Below, piece by piece: positions 17,017-25,784 of a stretch of 64,000 nt of DNA (the stretch's first letter is position 1; every line of letters starts with the position of its first letter). Source of the stretch: a virus; the IMG/VR virus record IMGVR_UViG_3300028388_006015, positions 1 to 64,000 of that record, one strand, 5' to 3'. The translations under genes and the position numbers were made by a program. Below the pieces are notes generated by a model, which was given only the letters and a program-made list of their open reading frames with translations, searched no databases and had not been told where the DNA came from.

Positions 17017-17795
17017 ACCTCTCTTTTATTGCCGTGAATAATAATGTGCAAACGATCTGTGTAATTGTATCCACGCTCAATGCAGATCTGTTCAAGCCAT
17101 TGACGTGATTGTTCAAGTTTTTCATTCACATCACCTGCAGGCATAAGCCAACAATGATTTGCAGGTATATTAAGAACGACACGAATATGTTCAAACTCTT
17201 TAAGGGAGTCATCATCCTCAATAACCGGTTTAACTTGATAATCTTTACAACCACAACGAATCCATGATTTCATTGCGTCATAATTGCTACGCCATTTATT
17301 GTGACGATCTACGTCTTTCTGAGTTACCTTGCGACCAATCTCTGTAATAAAACTATCAACGACAGGTACAGAGTTGCTAAGCTTAGGCGAAAGAGAGAGT
17401 AAATCAATTCGATGAGATAAACGAGTGCCAAACCATTCGATCCATTCAGAACCTTCAGTTTCGAGTGTAATGTGACTGTCAGAAACACGCCACCGAATAA
17501 ACTCAACAACTTGTGGTAAAATTGTCTTTTGAAGTGTAGGACCTCCTCCAGTAATTATAAAGTGCTTGATATGCTGATTTTCACTAATTAAAGCAGCAAT
17601 GCGCTCGTACGTCCAAGATCCCTTTTCTGGTTTCCATGAAGAATACCAAGTATCACAAACACTATTTGCGAATTGACATCTCAATCGACAACCGACAAAA
17701 CGAATCATAATGCTTGGTGTTCCTATAAGTTTTCCTTCACCCTGCAAACAAGTGTACACCTCATTTATTGGCAGTGGTTTACTTTCTGTCATCAT
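17013..17795 (-). CDS. queE: 7-carboxy-7-deazaguanine synthase (QueE, radical SAM)
   Basis: 260 aa from the first ATG of an ATG-ATG pair at 17795; a farther start at 17822 would extend the overlap with queD to 44 nt. The iron-sulphur cysteines are in 'GCRLRCQFANSVCDTWYSSW' (Cys36, Cys40, Cys47), a CX3CX6C spacing rather than the simple CX3CX2C. The SAM motif is 'FIITGGGPTLQK', and the substrate-binding 'LQGEGKLIGTPS' is at the N-terminus. It rearranges carboxytetrahydropterin to 7-carboxy-7-deazaguanine (CDG). Without a QueC in the window, CDG may be the end product made by phage enzymes. Confidence 0.9.
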   Translation of the reverse strand: MMTESKPLPINEVYTCLQGEGKLIGTPSIMIRFVGCRLRCQFANSVCDTWYSSWKPEKGSWTYERIAALISENQHIKHFIITGGGPTLQKTILPQVVEFIRWRVSDSHITLETEGSEWIEWFGTRLSHRIDLLSLSPKLSNSVPVVDSFITEIGRKVTQKDVDRHNKWRSNYDAMKSWIRCGCKDYQVKPVIEDDDSLKEFEHIRVVLNIPANHCWLMPAGDVNEKLEQSRQWLEQICIERGYNYTDRLHIIIHGNKREV

Positions 17796-18360
17796 ATTCG
17801 ACAATTCCTTTTTCTTTGGCATATTCTAATATGTGTTTGCTGTTATATTCACGAAAATTCAATCGTTCCGCATGATCAATGTCATTGGTTCGCACTATTG
17901 TATAGCACTTAGGAGTTTCATACAAAGTTACGGCAGTTGGTATGAGTCCTTTATATTCAAGAAATAACAATTCCATGGCAAGTAAAATCTCCTTTGCTAT
18001 GTTCTCTACAGTTGGATTGCAATATTTCAATCCTGTTCGTGTAAAAGGCTGCTCGTTAGGATCTTGTCTGCCATTTAAACTCATAACCCATGCTTTAGAT
18101 CCGAGCTTTTTGCACATATCCAAGATCTCCTCGTCGTGCGGATTAGCAATAAATCCGTGATCTAGTAAATCGTCGATCCATTGCATACCAACGCGCTTAA
18201 TTTCTTTAAAATCAATCGCATAGCCGATCTCTGCCATTGACGAGAATGAGAAGTGGACGTGACAAATGTATGTATGTCCGTGGATGTTGAAACATTTCAT
18301 CTTTTCATTCATCACTCTATGTCCACTATCAAATGTGGTTATTCTAACAATCTCTTGCAT
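17779..18360 (-). CDS. queD: 6-carboxy-tetrahydropterin synthase (QueD)
   Basis: 193 aa. Zinc histidines lie in 'FDSGHRV' (His14) and 'CFNIHGHTY' (His27, His29), with the catalytic Cys23 four residues before the first of these. Other marks are 'AIDFKEIK', 'LLDHGFIANPHDEE', 'NPTVENIAKEI' and the C-terminal 'LYETPKCYT'. It converts dihydroneopterin triphosphate to carboxytetrahydropterin, the substrate of QueE. It is longer than typical QueD (about 120-140 aa) because of an insert around residues 85-115 and a C-terminal helix. It starts at the stop base of the primase gene, linking modification to replication expression. Confidence 0.92.
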   Translation of the reverse strand: MQEIVRITTFDSGHRVMNEKMKCFNIHGHTYICHVHFSFSSMAEIGYAIDFKEIKRVGMQWIDDLLDHGFIANPHDEEILDMCKKLGSKAWVMSLNGRQDPNEQPFTRTGLKYCNPTVENIAKEILLAMELLFLEYKGLIPTAVTLYETPKCYTIVRTNDIDHAERLNFREYNSKHILEYAKEKGIVEYDDRK

Positions 18361-19376
18361 TATGATGTAATTTTGTTTTCTAGGCTAAAATAGAATTGTC
18401 CCCAGGATGATCTATTGTTAAAACACTTGAAAAACTCGTTACGAGAAATTTCGTCAGGATCTCCCAAAGAAGAGTATGCAATCTCAACTTTTTCAAAACA
18501 AAAAGATAAGTCCATTGTAGATTTTTTTATATCTGCAATTGCCCCCGCATCAAAGAATACAATAAGATGCGCAACTTGCTTCTGCTTTAATAGCTCTATC
18601 TGATGTTGAGATATCTTTTTTCCAAACGTACAGCAGCACGACATGCCTGGTGTTGTGTTTAAACTCAAGTTGTTATCTATCGCCTTTTTGTCAAAAATCC
18701 CTTCACACAATATTACAATATCTCCCTGCTCTACATCGTCCAGTCCAAAAAGCATACTGCTAAAATCGTGACTTGAATTATCGTACCTCAGTATCTTAGG
18801 TAAATCTTTTTGTTTACGAGTCTCATTAATTCGATCAAGCTTTTCTTTACTGTATACGTGACGTGACTGGTATCCTGTTAATACGCCATGTGTATACACT
18901 AAAAAATACACATACTTCTTCATGCTTGGAAGAAGGTTGCATACTCCAACGTTATATGCATCATACTGCCAAGGTTCAAAACCTCTTTGTTCGCAATAAG
19001 GATGCTGATTAACGCGACGAAATCCTAATGGAGGCTTAGCTTGTGGGAGATCTTGTTTTTGCGGATGATCGTTAAAAGACAGTGTATTTTTAGTAAAATT
19101 GAATATATCTGCAGAAGGCTTAATAAAGATGAGATCGCTCTGTCCTATTCGATTAAGCAACTTTTTAACAAAACCATTTTCAGAGCAACGTTTACAGTCG
19201 AAAAAGAACGATGCATTGCGACCTGATCTTTTAAGACGTTTCGTTGTTTTCTTCTGCAGATATAAATGCGACTTCTTGCCACAGAAAGGACAATCACATA
19301 TCCAGTGCGAATTCTTGCCGTTTGGATATGGATTTAACTGAGCAATTGCTTTTTCGATAATATCATTTGAAAGCAT
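18360..19376 (-). CDS. DnaG-type primase
   Basis: 338 aa. The N-terminal zinc-binding domain is 'CDCPFCGKKSHL' plus 'CKRCSENGF'. The core carries 'LPPSMKKYVYF'-like strand segments and the TOPRIM acids 'VILCEGIFDKKA' and 'LIVFFDAGAIADI'. It makes RNA primers for lagging-strand synthesis at the fork formed by the helicase encoded two genes upstream. It is shorter than bacterial DnaG (about 580-650 aa) and lacks an evident C-terminal helicase-binding domain. The gene overlaps its upstream neighbour by 14 nt and is followed without a gap by queD. Confidence 0.87.
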   Translation of the reverse strand: MLSNDIIEKAIAQLNPYPNGKNSHWICDCPFCGKKSHLYLQKKTTKRLKRSGRNASFFFDCKRCSENGFVKKLLNRIGQSDLIFIKPSADIFNFTKNTLSFNDHPQKQDLPQAKPPLGFRRVNQHPYCEQRGFEPWQYDAYNVGVCNLLPSMKKYVYFLVYTHGVLTGYQSRHVYSKEKLDRINETRKQKDLPKILRYDNSSHDFSSMLFGLDDVEQGDIVILCEGIFDKKAIDNNLSLNTTPGMSCCCTFGKKISQHQIELLKQKQVAHLIVFFDAGAIADIKKSTMDLSFCFEKVEIAYSSLGDPDEISRNEFFKCFNNRSSWGQFYFSLENKITS

Positions 19377-19680
19377 CGACCATCTGAGTTAGTTCTTGAA
19401 GCGCATCAGCCAAAACTTTGTGAGAGTCGTAGTATAAAGCGATAAATGCTGCAAGATCTACACCTCCCTCTTGTTCAAGAGATAGATCAATGGCTTTGAG
19501 CTTAGCAATGTTTCGCAAAGCTCCAGGCAGGGTTGAAAAATGACCTTTCGCTGCTAATTTATGTCCGCTCGGAATACGTTTATGAACACTAAAATTTTCA
19601 CTATCTACACTAAGATAGTAAGGTTCAAGTATCTCGTGTGTAACTTCGACTGTTGTACTACTTCCTTTTTTACGTGCCAT
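19363..19680 (-). CDS. Small conserved protein between helicase and primase
   Basis: 105 aa. Core pattern: 'EPYYLSVDSENFSVHKR', 'GHFSTLPGALRNIAKLK', then a helical C-terminus. The 'G-F-S-T-L-x-x-A-L' turn-helix followed by Ala-rich helices is typical of small phage proteins linked to replication genes, but I cannot name the family. It overlaps the primase start by 14 nt and follows the helicase gene after 7 nt, suggesting a helicase- or primase-associated function. Confidence 0.55.
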   Translation of the reverse strand: MARKKGSSTTVEVTHEILEPYYLSVDSENFSVHKRIPSGHKLAAKGHFSTLPGALRNIAKLKAIDLSLEQEGGVDLAAFIALYYDSHKVLADALQELTQMVDAFK

Positions 19681-19687
19681 GTCTTTA

Positions 19688-21034
19688 TTATTTGTTGTTT
19701 TTCTGTAAGATAAACTTCAATGTTTTTTGACGATCATAAAACTGATCAGTGTCGTAGTTTTGCATTATTCTAAACACCTGACCTGCTTTATAATTACGAT
19801 ATTTGTCAATATATAGACGAGCGGTATTGTTTTCATACTCGTCATTCGTTTGATTATAAGTGATGTGATACGAAAACGGATTAACTATGGCCTTAAATTC
19901 ACTAATATTGTATCGCGTCATTACAAAATTAGGATTATTCAATTGTACAGGAGCAACAGTACTTGCTTGTGTTGCAGTAGCACCTGCTATATTAAATTCT
20001 ACACAAATATCTTTAAATTCATCTCCCAACTGTTCACGACGAGCACGTTCTTCACCAGGTTTCCAATTATAGTTGCCACTAGGAGCGAATTTTTCAAGAT
20101 AATCAAGTATCACAAGATCCACATCTCCATATTTACGCATAACACGATCTATCAAAATACGAACATCAGTCATTGTTGCTTTGCCAAATTCCTCATATGC
20201 CTCTACGTAAATCTCTCCACCGTGTATCTTGATATTGTTAAGGCGCTTTTTCAAATGCTTTTTCGTTTCATCATCAAGAGATTTGTGACGAATCGCGTTC
20301 ATTGTCATTGCTGTCCATGTAGCATCGTATCCCGATTCACACTCCTCTTTAGTTCCTTCTGCCTGAACATGTATTACTTTGAATCCTAATGCAGCAGCAT
20401 TAACACCAAGCCACCTCAAGAATTTAGTTTTACCTTTTCCTGACTGGGCTGTAAATAATAATGTGTCGCTTTTATCTATACCGCCATACAAACTACGATC
20501 CAACTGCTGAATGCCTGTTGGAATCTTTATCTTCGCCTCACCTTTAATTGTTCTTAATACTTCGCGCTCTTTGATCCGCTCTTCAAACTGACCAAATATT
20601 TGCGTATATGTATTAGACTTTAATGAAAAATCATATATGTCTTTTGCCTTACGCAACTTATCAATAGCCTTTTCTCGATCACCATCTTGCCAGAACTGAC
20701 CAATCTCATTGTAAAGCAGCATGAATTTACTTTGCTGAATGAATGAGGAGAATTGTTCAAGTAATACATCTTTGTGTGATGCGGCTTTTGACTTTATTTC
20801 TCCTAATAAAACGAGCACTTTAACTTCATGCTTAAACTGTTCACTAAGTATTCCAATACTAGGAACGTCGTTATTGAGCTTATAATGCGCTCTCATTGCT
20901 TTAAACAAAATCTTCCATTCTACAGAGGGAAGATATTCGAATTTCATATAATCATTAATCAGCTCGAAGAATCTTTTATTGCGAACCATTACGTGAAACA
21001 GCTCGTATAAAAAATCAATTGTTAACTTACTCAT
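19688..21034 (-). CDS. DnaB-like replicative helicase
   Basis: 448 aa, RecA-fold hexameric helicase. Walker A is 'TAQSGKGKTKFL' near residue 190, preceded by the usual 'GGIDKSDTLLF'. Walker B is 'VDLVILDYLEKF', then the 'R-E-Q-L-G-D-E-F' helix and 'GATATQAS' (motif with the sensor Gln). The N-terminal third is helical, as in DnaB. It unwinds the fork ahead of the DnaE-type polymerase and should cooperate with the primase two genes downstream. No separate helicase loader was recognised. Confidence 0.88.
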   Translation of the reverse strand: MSKLTIDFLYELFHVMVRNKRFFELINDYMKFEYLPSVEWKILFKAMRAHYKLNNDVPSIGILSEQFKHEVKVLVLLGEIKSKAASHKDVLLEQFSSFIQQSKFMLLYNEIGQFWQDGDREKAIDKLRKAKDIYDFSLKSNTYTQIFGQFEERIKEREVLRTIKGEAKIKIPTGIQQLDRSLYGGIDKSDTLLFTAQSGKGKTKFLRWLGVNAAALGFKVIHVQAEGTKEECESGYDATWTAMTMNAIRHKSLDDETKKHLKKRLNNIKIHGGEIYVEAYEEFGKATMTDVRILIDRVMRKYGDVDLVILDYLEKFAPSGNYNWKPGEERARREQLGDEFKDICVEFNIAGATATQASTVAPVQLNNPNFVMTRYNISEFKAIVNPFSYHITYNQTNDEYENNTARLYIDKYRNYKAGQVFRIMQNYDTDQFYDRQKTLKFILQKNNK

Positions 21035-21047
21035 TGTTTAGGGTTTT

Positions 21048-22733
21048 TTATATCCACGCAACAGAGAATCCTGCCCCTGTGTAATTTAATGCCTGAATAG
21101 CCTTCCAAATACTCAACACCGTATCATCGTGTGCACCTACTCCTTCCAAACCTTTTTCAGTCCATGCTATGCTGGTAAATTCACTAACAACTATATCGGT
21201 CATGTTGATACTATAACTGTCGCCTCGTGGAAAACGCATCTTGTCTTGTTCAAATAGCAAAACCATACCAGGAATTCCTCCTCGAAGATCGTATTTGTTT
21301 TTATTGGTCGTTAATCCAACAACAGGAAGGTTACTTTCTTTTCCACCATCAAGAAGAAATGTTTGCATTTGATTATCTTCAATCCCTATAATATCAGGAC
21401 GAAAATCTCGGTGTACTCTCTTTAATAATCCAAGTTGCTGATTGTATGTTAATCCCTTTTCTCTACCCATAGCTATTAACCAATATGTTCCTTGAGAATC
21501 AATACCCATAACAGTCCATACGAAAAAGTCGGCACCAACATTAGCGCTTCGAGCAATATCCACACCAACTGCTATTTTTCTAAAATTGACTGGAAAATTA
21601 CTACGATTTTTGACAAGTTTATACTTTTCCATACCAACAAACGCCCTCGATACCAACTTATATGGAAATATCGTAGACTCGCTCGTAACTGGTTTTACCA
21701 AAATCTCTCGAGAAAAAATTATTGATCCCTGAGTATCGAGCTTCTCTAATAGTGTATCAACATCATAACGACCTTCCCATAACAATCTACCATCAGGAAA
21801 TATTGCAGGATACTCGAACACTTTCCATCCAGGCTTTTGTTTGAGATCTGCATATAAATCAAGATCAGAAAATGGCGTTCCTACCACAACAACTTGGCCG
21901 CCTGGAACAATGGCGTTCATTATAACACTATGGAAGTAATTGATGTACTTTTCACGCTGATCTTGAGAGTACAAATTACTATCGTTCAGAAAATCATCAG
22001 GCACAACCCAACCTGGGTGAAACCCTCTCATTTTACTGCCGTATGATTTAACAGCTAATCGCGCTCCATTCTTACAAATAATCTCTTCTTTACCCCACCC
22101 ATCTTTACCTGTTGGCTTTAATGCTGCACGTAAAATATCATTATTTTCGATATTCTCCTTTAGTGTCTTCAAATGCTCTTTAGCAAGTGAATATTCGTTA
22201 GTTATAATAATGCCCTTTCCAAACGTCAATTCCTTAGGATATCTCTTGAATCGCGTGTTTTTGTGATATCTGTATAACTTCCATGCTGGATATGCACCTG
22301 CAGAAAAACTGAAGCTTTTCGAGTGGTCACGAGCAGCGATAAAACATACATATTTATGTATTTGCACTAAATTAAACCACTCAATATGATGCCAATTCAT
22401 TTCAAACTCAGGCATCACAGTTGCAACGAAATAGTTGAGATTGAGATATCTCAATGTTTCGTCAACACTTTCTGTTAGGCGATCTAAATAATCGAACGTA
22501 TTAGTCTTGATCTTGCTTGTTCTACTACCATAAAGCACCTCATACGTCTCTTGATATAGCGTTTCCATCATACTGTCGACATCATCACTATTGCCTGAAA
22601 ATAGCTCATTCAGTGCATACTCGTCAAGATTAGTTATGATGACATCAACATAATTGTAAATACTTTCAATTTGACCTAATGTGAGTGCTTCAGAATTATC
22701 ATTAAATGGTAGCCATATTTTACCGTTGGACAT
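21048..22733 (-). CDS. terL: Terminase large subunit
   Basis: 561 aa. ATPase: deviant Walker A 'ARDHSKS' (134-140), Walker B-like 'WVVPDDFL' (242-249) and motif III 'VVVVGTPFSD' (281-290). Nuclease: 'AVGVDIARSA' (Asp391), 'IIGIEDNQMQTF' (Glu452) and 'GAHDDTVLSIW' (Asp near 537). It packages genomic DNA into the prohead and cuts it. It stops far from the portal (53.1 kb), so the packaging and head genes are split. The gene overlaps the exonuclease gene by one base. No small terminase subunit was recognised among its neighbours. Confidence 0.93.
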   Translation of the reverse strand: MSNGKIWLPFNDNSEALTLGQIESIYNYVDVIITNLDEYALNELFSGNSDDVDSMMETLYQETYEVLYGSRTSKIKTNTFDYLDRLTESVDETLRYLNLNYFVATVMPEFEMNWHHIEWFNLVQIHKYVCFIAARDHSKSFSFSAGAYPAWKLYRYHKNTRFKRYPKELTFGKGIIITNEYSLAKEHLKTLKENIENNDILRAALKPTGKDGWGKEEIICKNGARLAVKSYGSKMRGFHPGWVVPDDFLNDSNLYSQDQREKYINYFHSVIMNAIVPGGQVVVVGTPFSDLDLYADLKQKPGWKVFEYPAIFPDGRLLWEGRYDVDTLLEKLDTQGSIIFSREILVKPVTSESTIFPYKLVSRAFVGMEKYKLVKNRSNFPVNFRKIAVGVDIARSANVGADFFVWTVMGIDSQGTYWLIAMGREKGLTYNQQLGLLKRVHRDFRPDIIGIEDNQMQTFLLDGGKESNLPVVGLTTNKNKYDLRGGIPGMVLLFEQDKMRFPRGDSYSINMTDIVVSEFTSIAWTEKGLEGVGAHDDTVLSIWKAIQALNYTGAGFSVAWI

Positions 22734-23368
22734 TAAAACTCAAATTTAAAACTCTCTCTAAAGGAAGGCGTATCGGCAGATCCAATCTTAATATCTGTAT
22801 CGTTGCGAAGTTGGGCTAAAAAATAGATGAACAGATCTTTAGTTGCACGAGCATCAGCTAATGCTGTATGAGCGTCATAAACAACAAGACCTGCTTTCTC
22901 AAGGCAATTAACCAATTTCACACTTCCAGTATCACCCCATATTTGCAATGCCATATATAGCGTATCTTGCATATATGAAGTGAAGTGATCGTACAGATCT
23001 TCATCGTGCATTGCAAAAAATGCCTGTAAGAAATTGCGTTCAAAAGCGCTATTATGTGCAACGATGATTGGATAACTTATGTCGTACTTACCTACTCGAT
23101 GCTTCTTGGCTAATTGCTTTATGTCTTTAATAACATCAGCAGCATTAGCACCATCACGCTCAAGTTTTTTCACAGTGTGACCTGTCAACTCAATCGCTTC
23201 TGGTAGAATCTCGAGATCTTCGTACGGCTTTATCAAGCTCTCATACTCTTCAATAACCTGTAGAGTATCGCCATCAACTACACAAATTCCTATCTCAGTA
23301 ATTGGATTGGCATACTGATCGCGACCGCCTGTCTCTAAATCGAGAACAAAAAATGTATTAGCTTTCAT
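22733..23368 (-). CDS. DnaQ-like 3'-5' exonuclease
   Basis: 211 aa. DEDDh exonuclease motifs: ExoI 'FVLDLETGG' (Asp10, Glu12), ExoII 'VAHNSAFERNFL', ExoIII 'AHTALADARATKDLF'. It could be the proofreading subunit for the DnaE-type polymerase, whose PHP domain looks inactive, or an RNase T-like nuclease. It is translated just before terL, with a one-base overlap, which is an unusual position for a polymerase partner. Confidence 0.85.
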   Translation of the reverse strand: MKANTFFVLDLETGGRDQYANPITEIGICVVDGDTLQVIEEYESLIKPYEDLEILPEAIELTGHTVKKLERDGANAADVIKDIKQLAKKHRVGKYDISYPIIVAHNSAFERNFLQAFFAMHDEDLYDHFTSYMQDTLYMALQIWGDTGSVKLVNCLEKAGLVVYDAHTALADARATKDLFIYFLAQLRNDTDIKIGSADTPSFRESFKFEF

Positions 23369-23375
23369 GTGTGAT

Positions 23376-23597
23376 TTATTTATGCAATCTTAAAATTTTA
23401 ATTCCTATCGTATCGTTTGAGATTATTGTTATTGAATTACCTCCATACGTATCAGGTAATCTACCTCTTAAGCTATATTGGTGGATGTCTCTAATATTAA
23501 ATTTCGTACCTGACTTCTTTAATGTGTACTTCTTATTCAAATACGCCACTAAAGCAGTTGGAGTAAAATCACGATTTTCTTGAAGTGTAATCCTCAT
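23376..23597 (-). CDS. Small basic protein of unknown function
   Basis: 73 aa, between the exonuclease gene and a 168-aa unknown gene, overlapping the latter's stop by one base. Residues 'TPTALVAYLNKKYTLKKSG' and 'IRDIHQYSLRGRLPDTYGG' suggest a short helical fold with an exposed loop, possibly a helix-turn-helix-like DNA binder. No firm identity. Confidence 0.5.
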   Translation of the reverse strand: MRITLQENRDFTPTALVAYLNKKYTLKKSGTKFNIRDIHQYSLRGRLPDTYGGNSITIISNDTIGIKILRLHK

Positions 23598-24103
23598 TAT
23601 TTAATAATTAATGCACTATCAAAGGCCTCAAGGTGTGTATAAATTTTCTCAAGAGCACCTTGACGTTCTAATTGAGACTCGAACGCAATTATAAGATTAC
23701 TGTATGCATTCTTGATTACCCCTTCAGATTTATTAATCCACAATGCATATATGCGTCTTCCTTGTTGAGTATATTCATACTTCTCTATTGATCTAAAGTG
23801 CTTTGTCAATAGAGTGTGGTCTCCAATAACAATCCATGGAATTTTCTTTTTCTTATTACCTTCCTCGTCTACCTCATCAACTGTATTATTATTCTTATGC
23901 CAATCAATCAACGAATCAAGAACGTCAGTGTCGGATGATTGTTTGTATTGTGTAAGAATTGTATGTAAGTCTGTTCTGCCTATCTTTCTAACAGCATCAA
24001 TGATCTCACTAAAAATAGCTGCATCTGTTTCAGAGATAGGATTGATGCCCCTAATTTCCTCTTGAAAGTATAATCGTGTAGTCTTTTTAAAGTGCTTTTT
24101 CAT
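23597..24103 (-). CDS. Protein of unknown function near terL
   Basis: 168 aa, mostly helical with an acidic then basic loop ('DEVDEEGNKKKKIPW'). The N-terminus ('MKKHFKKTTRLYFQEE') is basic, and the C-terminal 60 residues form helices ('NAYSNLIIAFESQLERQG'). It overlaps the HNH gene by 17 nt. A small-terminase role is conceivable from position, but I see no helix-turn-helix strong enough to support it. Confidence 0.5.
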   Translation of the reverse strand: MKKHFKKTTRLYFQEEIRGINPISETDAAIFSEIIDAVRKIGRTDLHTILTQYKQSSDTDVLDSLIDWHKNNNTVDEVDEEGNKKKKIPWIVIGDHTLLTKHFRSIEKYEYTQQGRRIYALWINKSEGVIKNAYSNLIIAFESQLERQGALEKIYTHLEAFDSALIIK

Positions 24104-24611
24104 AATGTTGATTAATTAAATATATCATACGACGATAAAGCTCAGGATCGTGCTCTTCAATATACTGCAGCCGATATTCTAAATTGTTAAAATATAGTAT
24201 ATGCTGCCAATTCAAGCTCTCCCACCACATATGACACTTTCTACAATCATATACAATATTTTTCTTATCGGTGATAAGGTGTGGTTTTGATATCTCCTTG
24301 CATCTACTACGAGCAATAATGTGAGAGTTGTCTAAATGCTGATTGTAACCACATGCACTACAAACATGTTCACGCTCATAAGCAATTTGTTGAATTACTT
24401 GCTTATATTCGTCATTAATCGCTTTTTGTACGCCCGTTACTCTCTTAACTGCACGTCTTTTTAATGGTTTGGTTGATCTACGTAACGGCTTAGGTTGTTT
24501 TCTTACCAGCCCTTGACCGTCAAGACGTATGCGATTACACTGATCACATAAGTAATGTGTTTTGTTAACAATAAAGCGAGATTCTCCACATTTTCTGCAA
24601 TCGTCAATCAT
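24087..24611 (-). CDS. HNH-type nuclease with N-terminal zinc ribbon
   Basis: 174 aa. Residues 5-27 hold a zinc ribbon ('CRKCGES', 'CDQCN'). A basic linker follows ('PKPLRRSTKPLKRRAVKR'). The HNH-like fold has 'CSACGYNQHLDNSHIIARS' and 'YDCRKCHMWWES', so two CxxC pairs with the His pair expected for a zinc-stabilised beta-beta-alpha metal finger. It resembles NinG/Rap-like recombination proteins of phages. It may cut branched DNA or act in packaging, as HNH proteins often neighbour terminases. It overlaps genes on both sides. Confidence 0.75.
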   Translation of the reverse strand: MIDDCRKCGESRFIVNKTHYLCDQCNRIRLDGQGLVRKQPKPLRRSTKPLKRRAVKRVTGVQKAINDEYKQVIQQIAYEREHVCSACGYNQHLDNSHIIARSRCKEISKPHLITDKKNIVYDCRKCHMWWESLNWQHILYFNNLEYRLQYIEEHDPELYRRMIYLINQHYEKAL

Positions 24612-25192
24612 TGTGCAATTAATCTTTGTTCGTACACTTCTCTATAATTCTCACTCAATACTTTTTTGCACGTCTTTTTACATACACACAAAAGGCATGG
24701 AATGCTTTTCCTATTGTATAGTGTTGTTGTCAACATGCATTTAGATAAACGCTGCTGATCATTGGTATACGATCTCTTTATATTCTCCTCATACGAATCT
24801 AATTGCGTTGTATCAAACTGTTCGCACAAATCAAAGTATAATGAGTGTTGCTGTTGAAATTCCTGCGTATAAAAAAGCCAAGTATCTTTATTTCGATTAT
24901 TCCATCGACTCAAAGCTTTCTCTCCAAATATCCAGGAAAAAACATTTTTCTTCACACGTTGTCCGATGAGTGCGTCGTAGAATGAAAATTGATAGCATAT
25001 GTAATTAAACAACCAATGCTTGTTTATATTAATTAAACCAATATCATCATCAATCGCCTCAATGAACTTTACTGCTCTCAATCTGTGATAATCTTTAACA
25101 TTAAGTGCGTAATCACTGCGCGTAATTTGACGATACGTATGCTCGAACATGTCGAAAATTTCCTCAAAAACTGTATTCCAATGATCATCCAC
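24608..25192 (-). CDS. Protein of unknown function with C-terminal cysteine cluster
   Basis: 194 aa; the stop overlaps the HNH gene start by 4 nt. The N-terminal half is helical and rich in aromatics ('HWLFNYICYQFSFYDAL'). Near the C-terminus 'CLLCVCKKTCKK' packs four cysteines in 11 residues, as in a compact metal-binding knuckle. Function unknown; linkage suggests it works with the HNH protein. It is the first gene after the terminator that closes the tail operon. Confidence 0.5.
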   Translation of the reverse strand: MDDHWNTVFEEIFDMFEHTYRQITRSDYALNVKDYHRLRAVKFIEAIDDDIGLININKHWLFNYICYQFSFYDALIGQRVKKNVFSWIFGEKALSRWNNRNKDTWLFYTQEFQQQHSLYFDLCEQFDTTQLDSYEENIKRSYTNDQQRLSKCMLTTTLYNRKSIPCLLCVCKKTCKKVLSENYREVYEQRLIAQ

Positions 25193-25219
25193 TTTGTTGA
25201 TGAATTTTATATAGTTCTA

Positions 25220-25246
25220 AAAAAAAGAAAAAGGGAAACTAGTCCC
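25220..25246 (-). terminator. Intrinsic terminator closing the tail gene operon
   Basis: On the minus strand GGGACTAGTTTCCC forms a short stem (GGGA/TCCC, 6-nt loop) overlapping the stop codon of the 179-aa gene, and is followed by the T-rich tract TTTTTCTTTTTTTT. The U-rich tail is the strongest in the window. It separates tail genes from the terL/HNH block. Confidence 0.72.
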
Positions 25247-25778
25247 AAGAAAATGATAAGCTCATTGTTTCGTTTTCAGGGAGAGCTTCTTCAGCCTGAT
25301 ACTTAATATACAGAGCATCACAGTTATTAAAATCGTTTGCAGTTTCACTATTCAGTGTGCGGCGAATCCACAACCCATAATACGACTCAGCATCCATCGA
25401 CCCAATCTCTAAAGCATTATCTTCTCCGTCAACACTAGCAAAAACACCCAAATAGGGTGTTGCATTTTCATTTTGAATACGCTCCATATAAAAGCCACAA
25501 TCATCCTCTGCAAGTGCAACAATTGCAACTTCATAGTGTCCAACATTATCTTCAGGAAGATCAATCCACAGCTTTAAGCCAGTGAGGGGACTCGTAGATT
25601 CATTGTAGAATGCTATCCCCCTCACGACGGTTTTTGGCTCAATTGTATCTATAGACGAAAATAAGTTACCACTAACATTATTAGGTATTTGAGAAGAGCT
25701 AACATAACCTCCCAAAGATTGAACTGGATTTTGTTGCTCTTCGCCTTGTTTAAAGGCGCCTGTATAAAATAACTGCAT
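25239..25778 (-). CDS. Putative tail-associated structural protein
   Basis: 179 aa, beta-rich. The start 'MQLFYTGAFKQGEEQQNP' then 'SLGGYVSSSQIPNNVSGN' resembles structural proteins of Bacteroidota phages that sit after baseplate genes. Middle strands are 'VVRGIAFYNES' and 'GLKLWIDLPED'. It is the last gene before the terminator at 25.22 kb, 7 nt downstream of a 143-aa neighbour. No enzymatic motif. Confidence 0.5.
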   Translation of the reverse strand: MQLFYTGAFKQGEEQQNPVQSLGGYVSSSQIPNNVSGNLFSSIDTIEPKTVVRGIAFYNESTSPLTGLKLWIDLPEDNVGHYEVAIVALAEDDCGFYMERIQNENATPYLGVFASVDGEDNALEIGSMDAESYYGLWIRRTLNSETANDFNNCDALYIKYQAEEALPENETMSLSFSWD

Positions 25779-25784
25779 TGCTAT

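Noticed and set aside
19850-20389. Plus-strand 179-codon frame
   Set aside because: Antisense to the helicase gene, without start context or recognisable domain.
23597-24103. Small terminase subunit
   Set aside because: Position near terL is suggestive, but no helix-turn-helix or oligomerisation pattern is visible.
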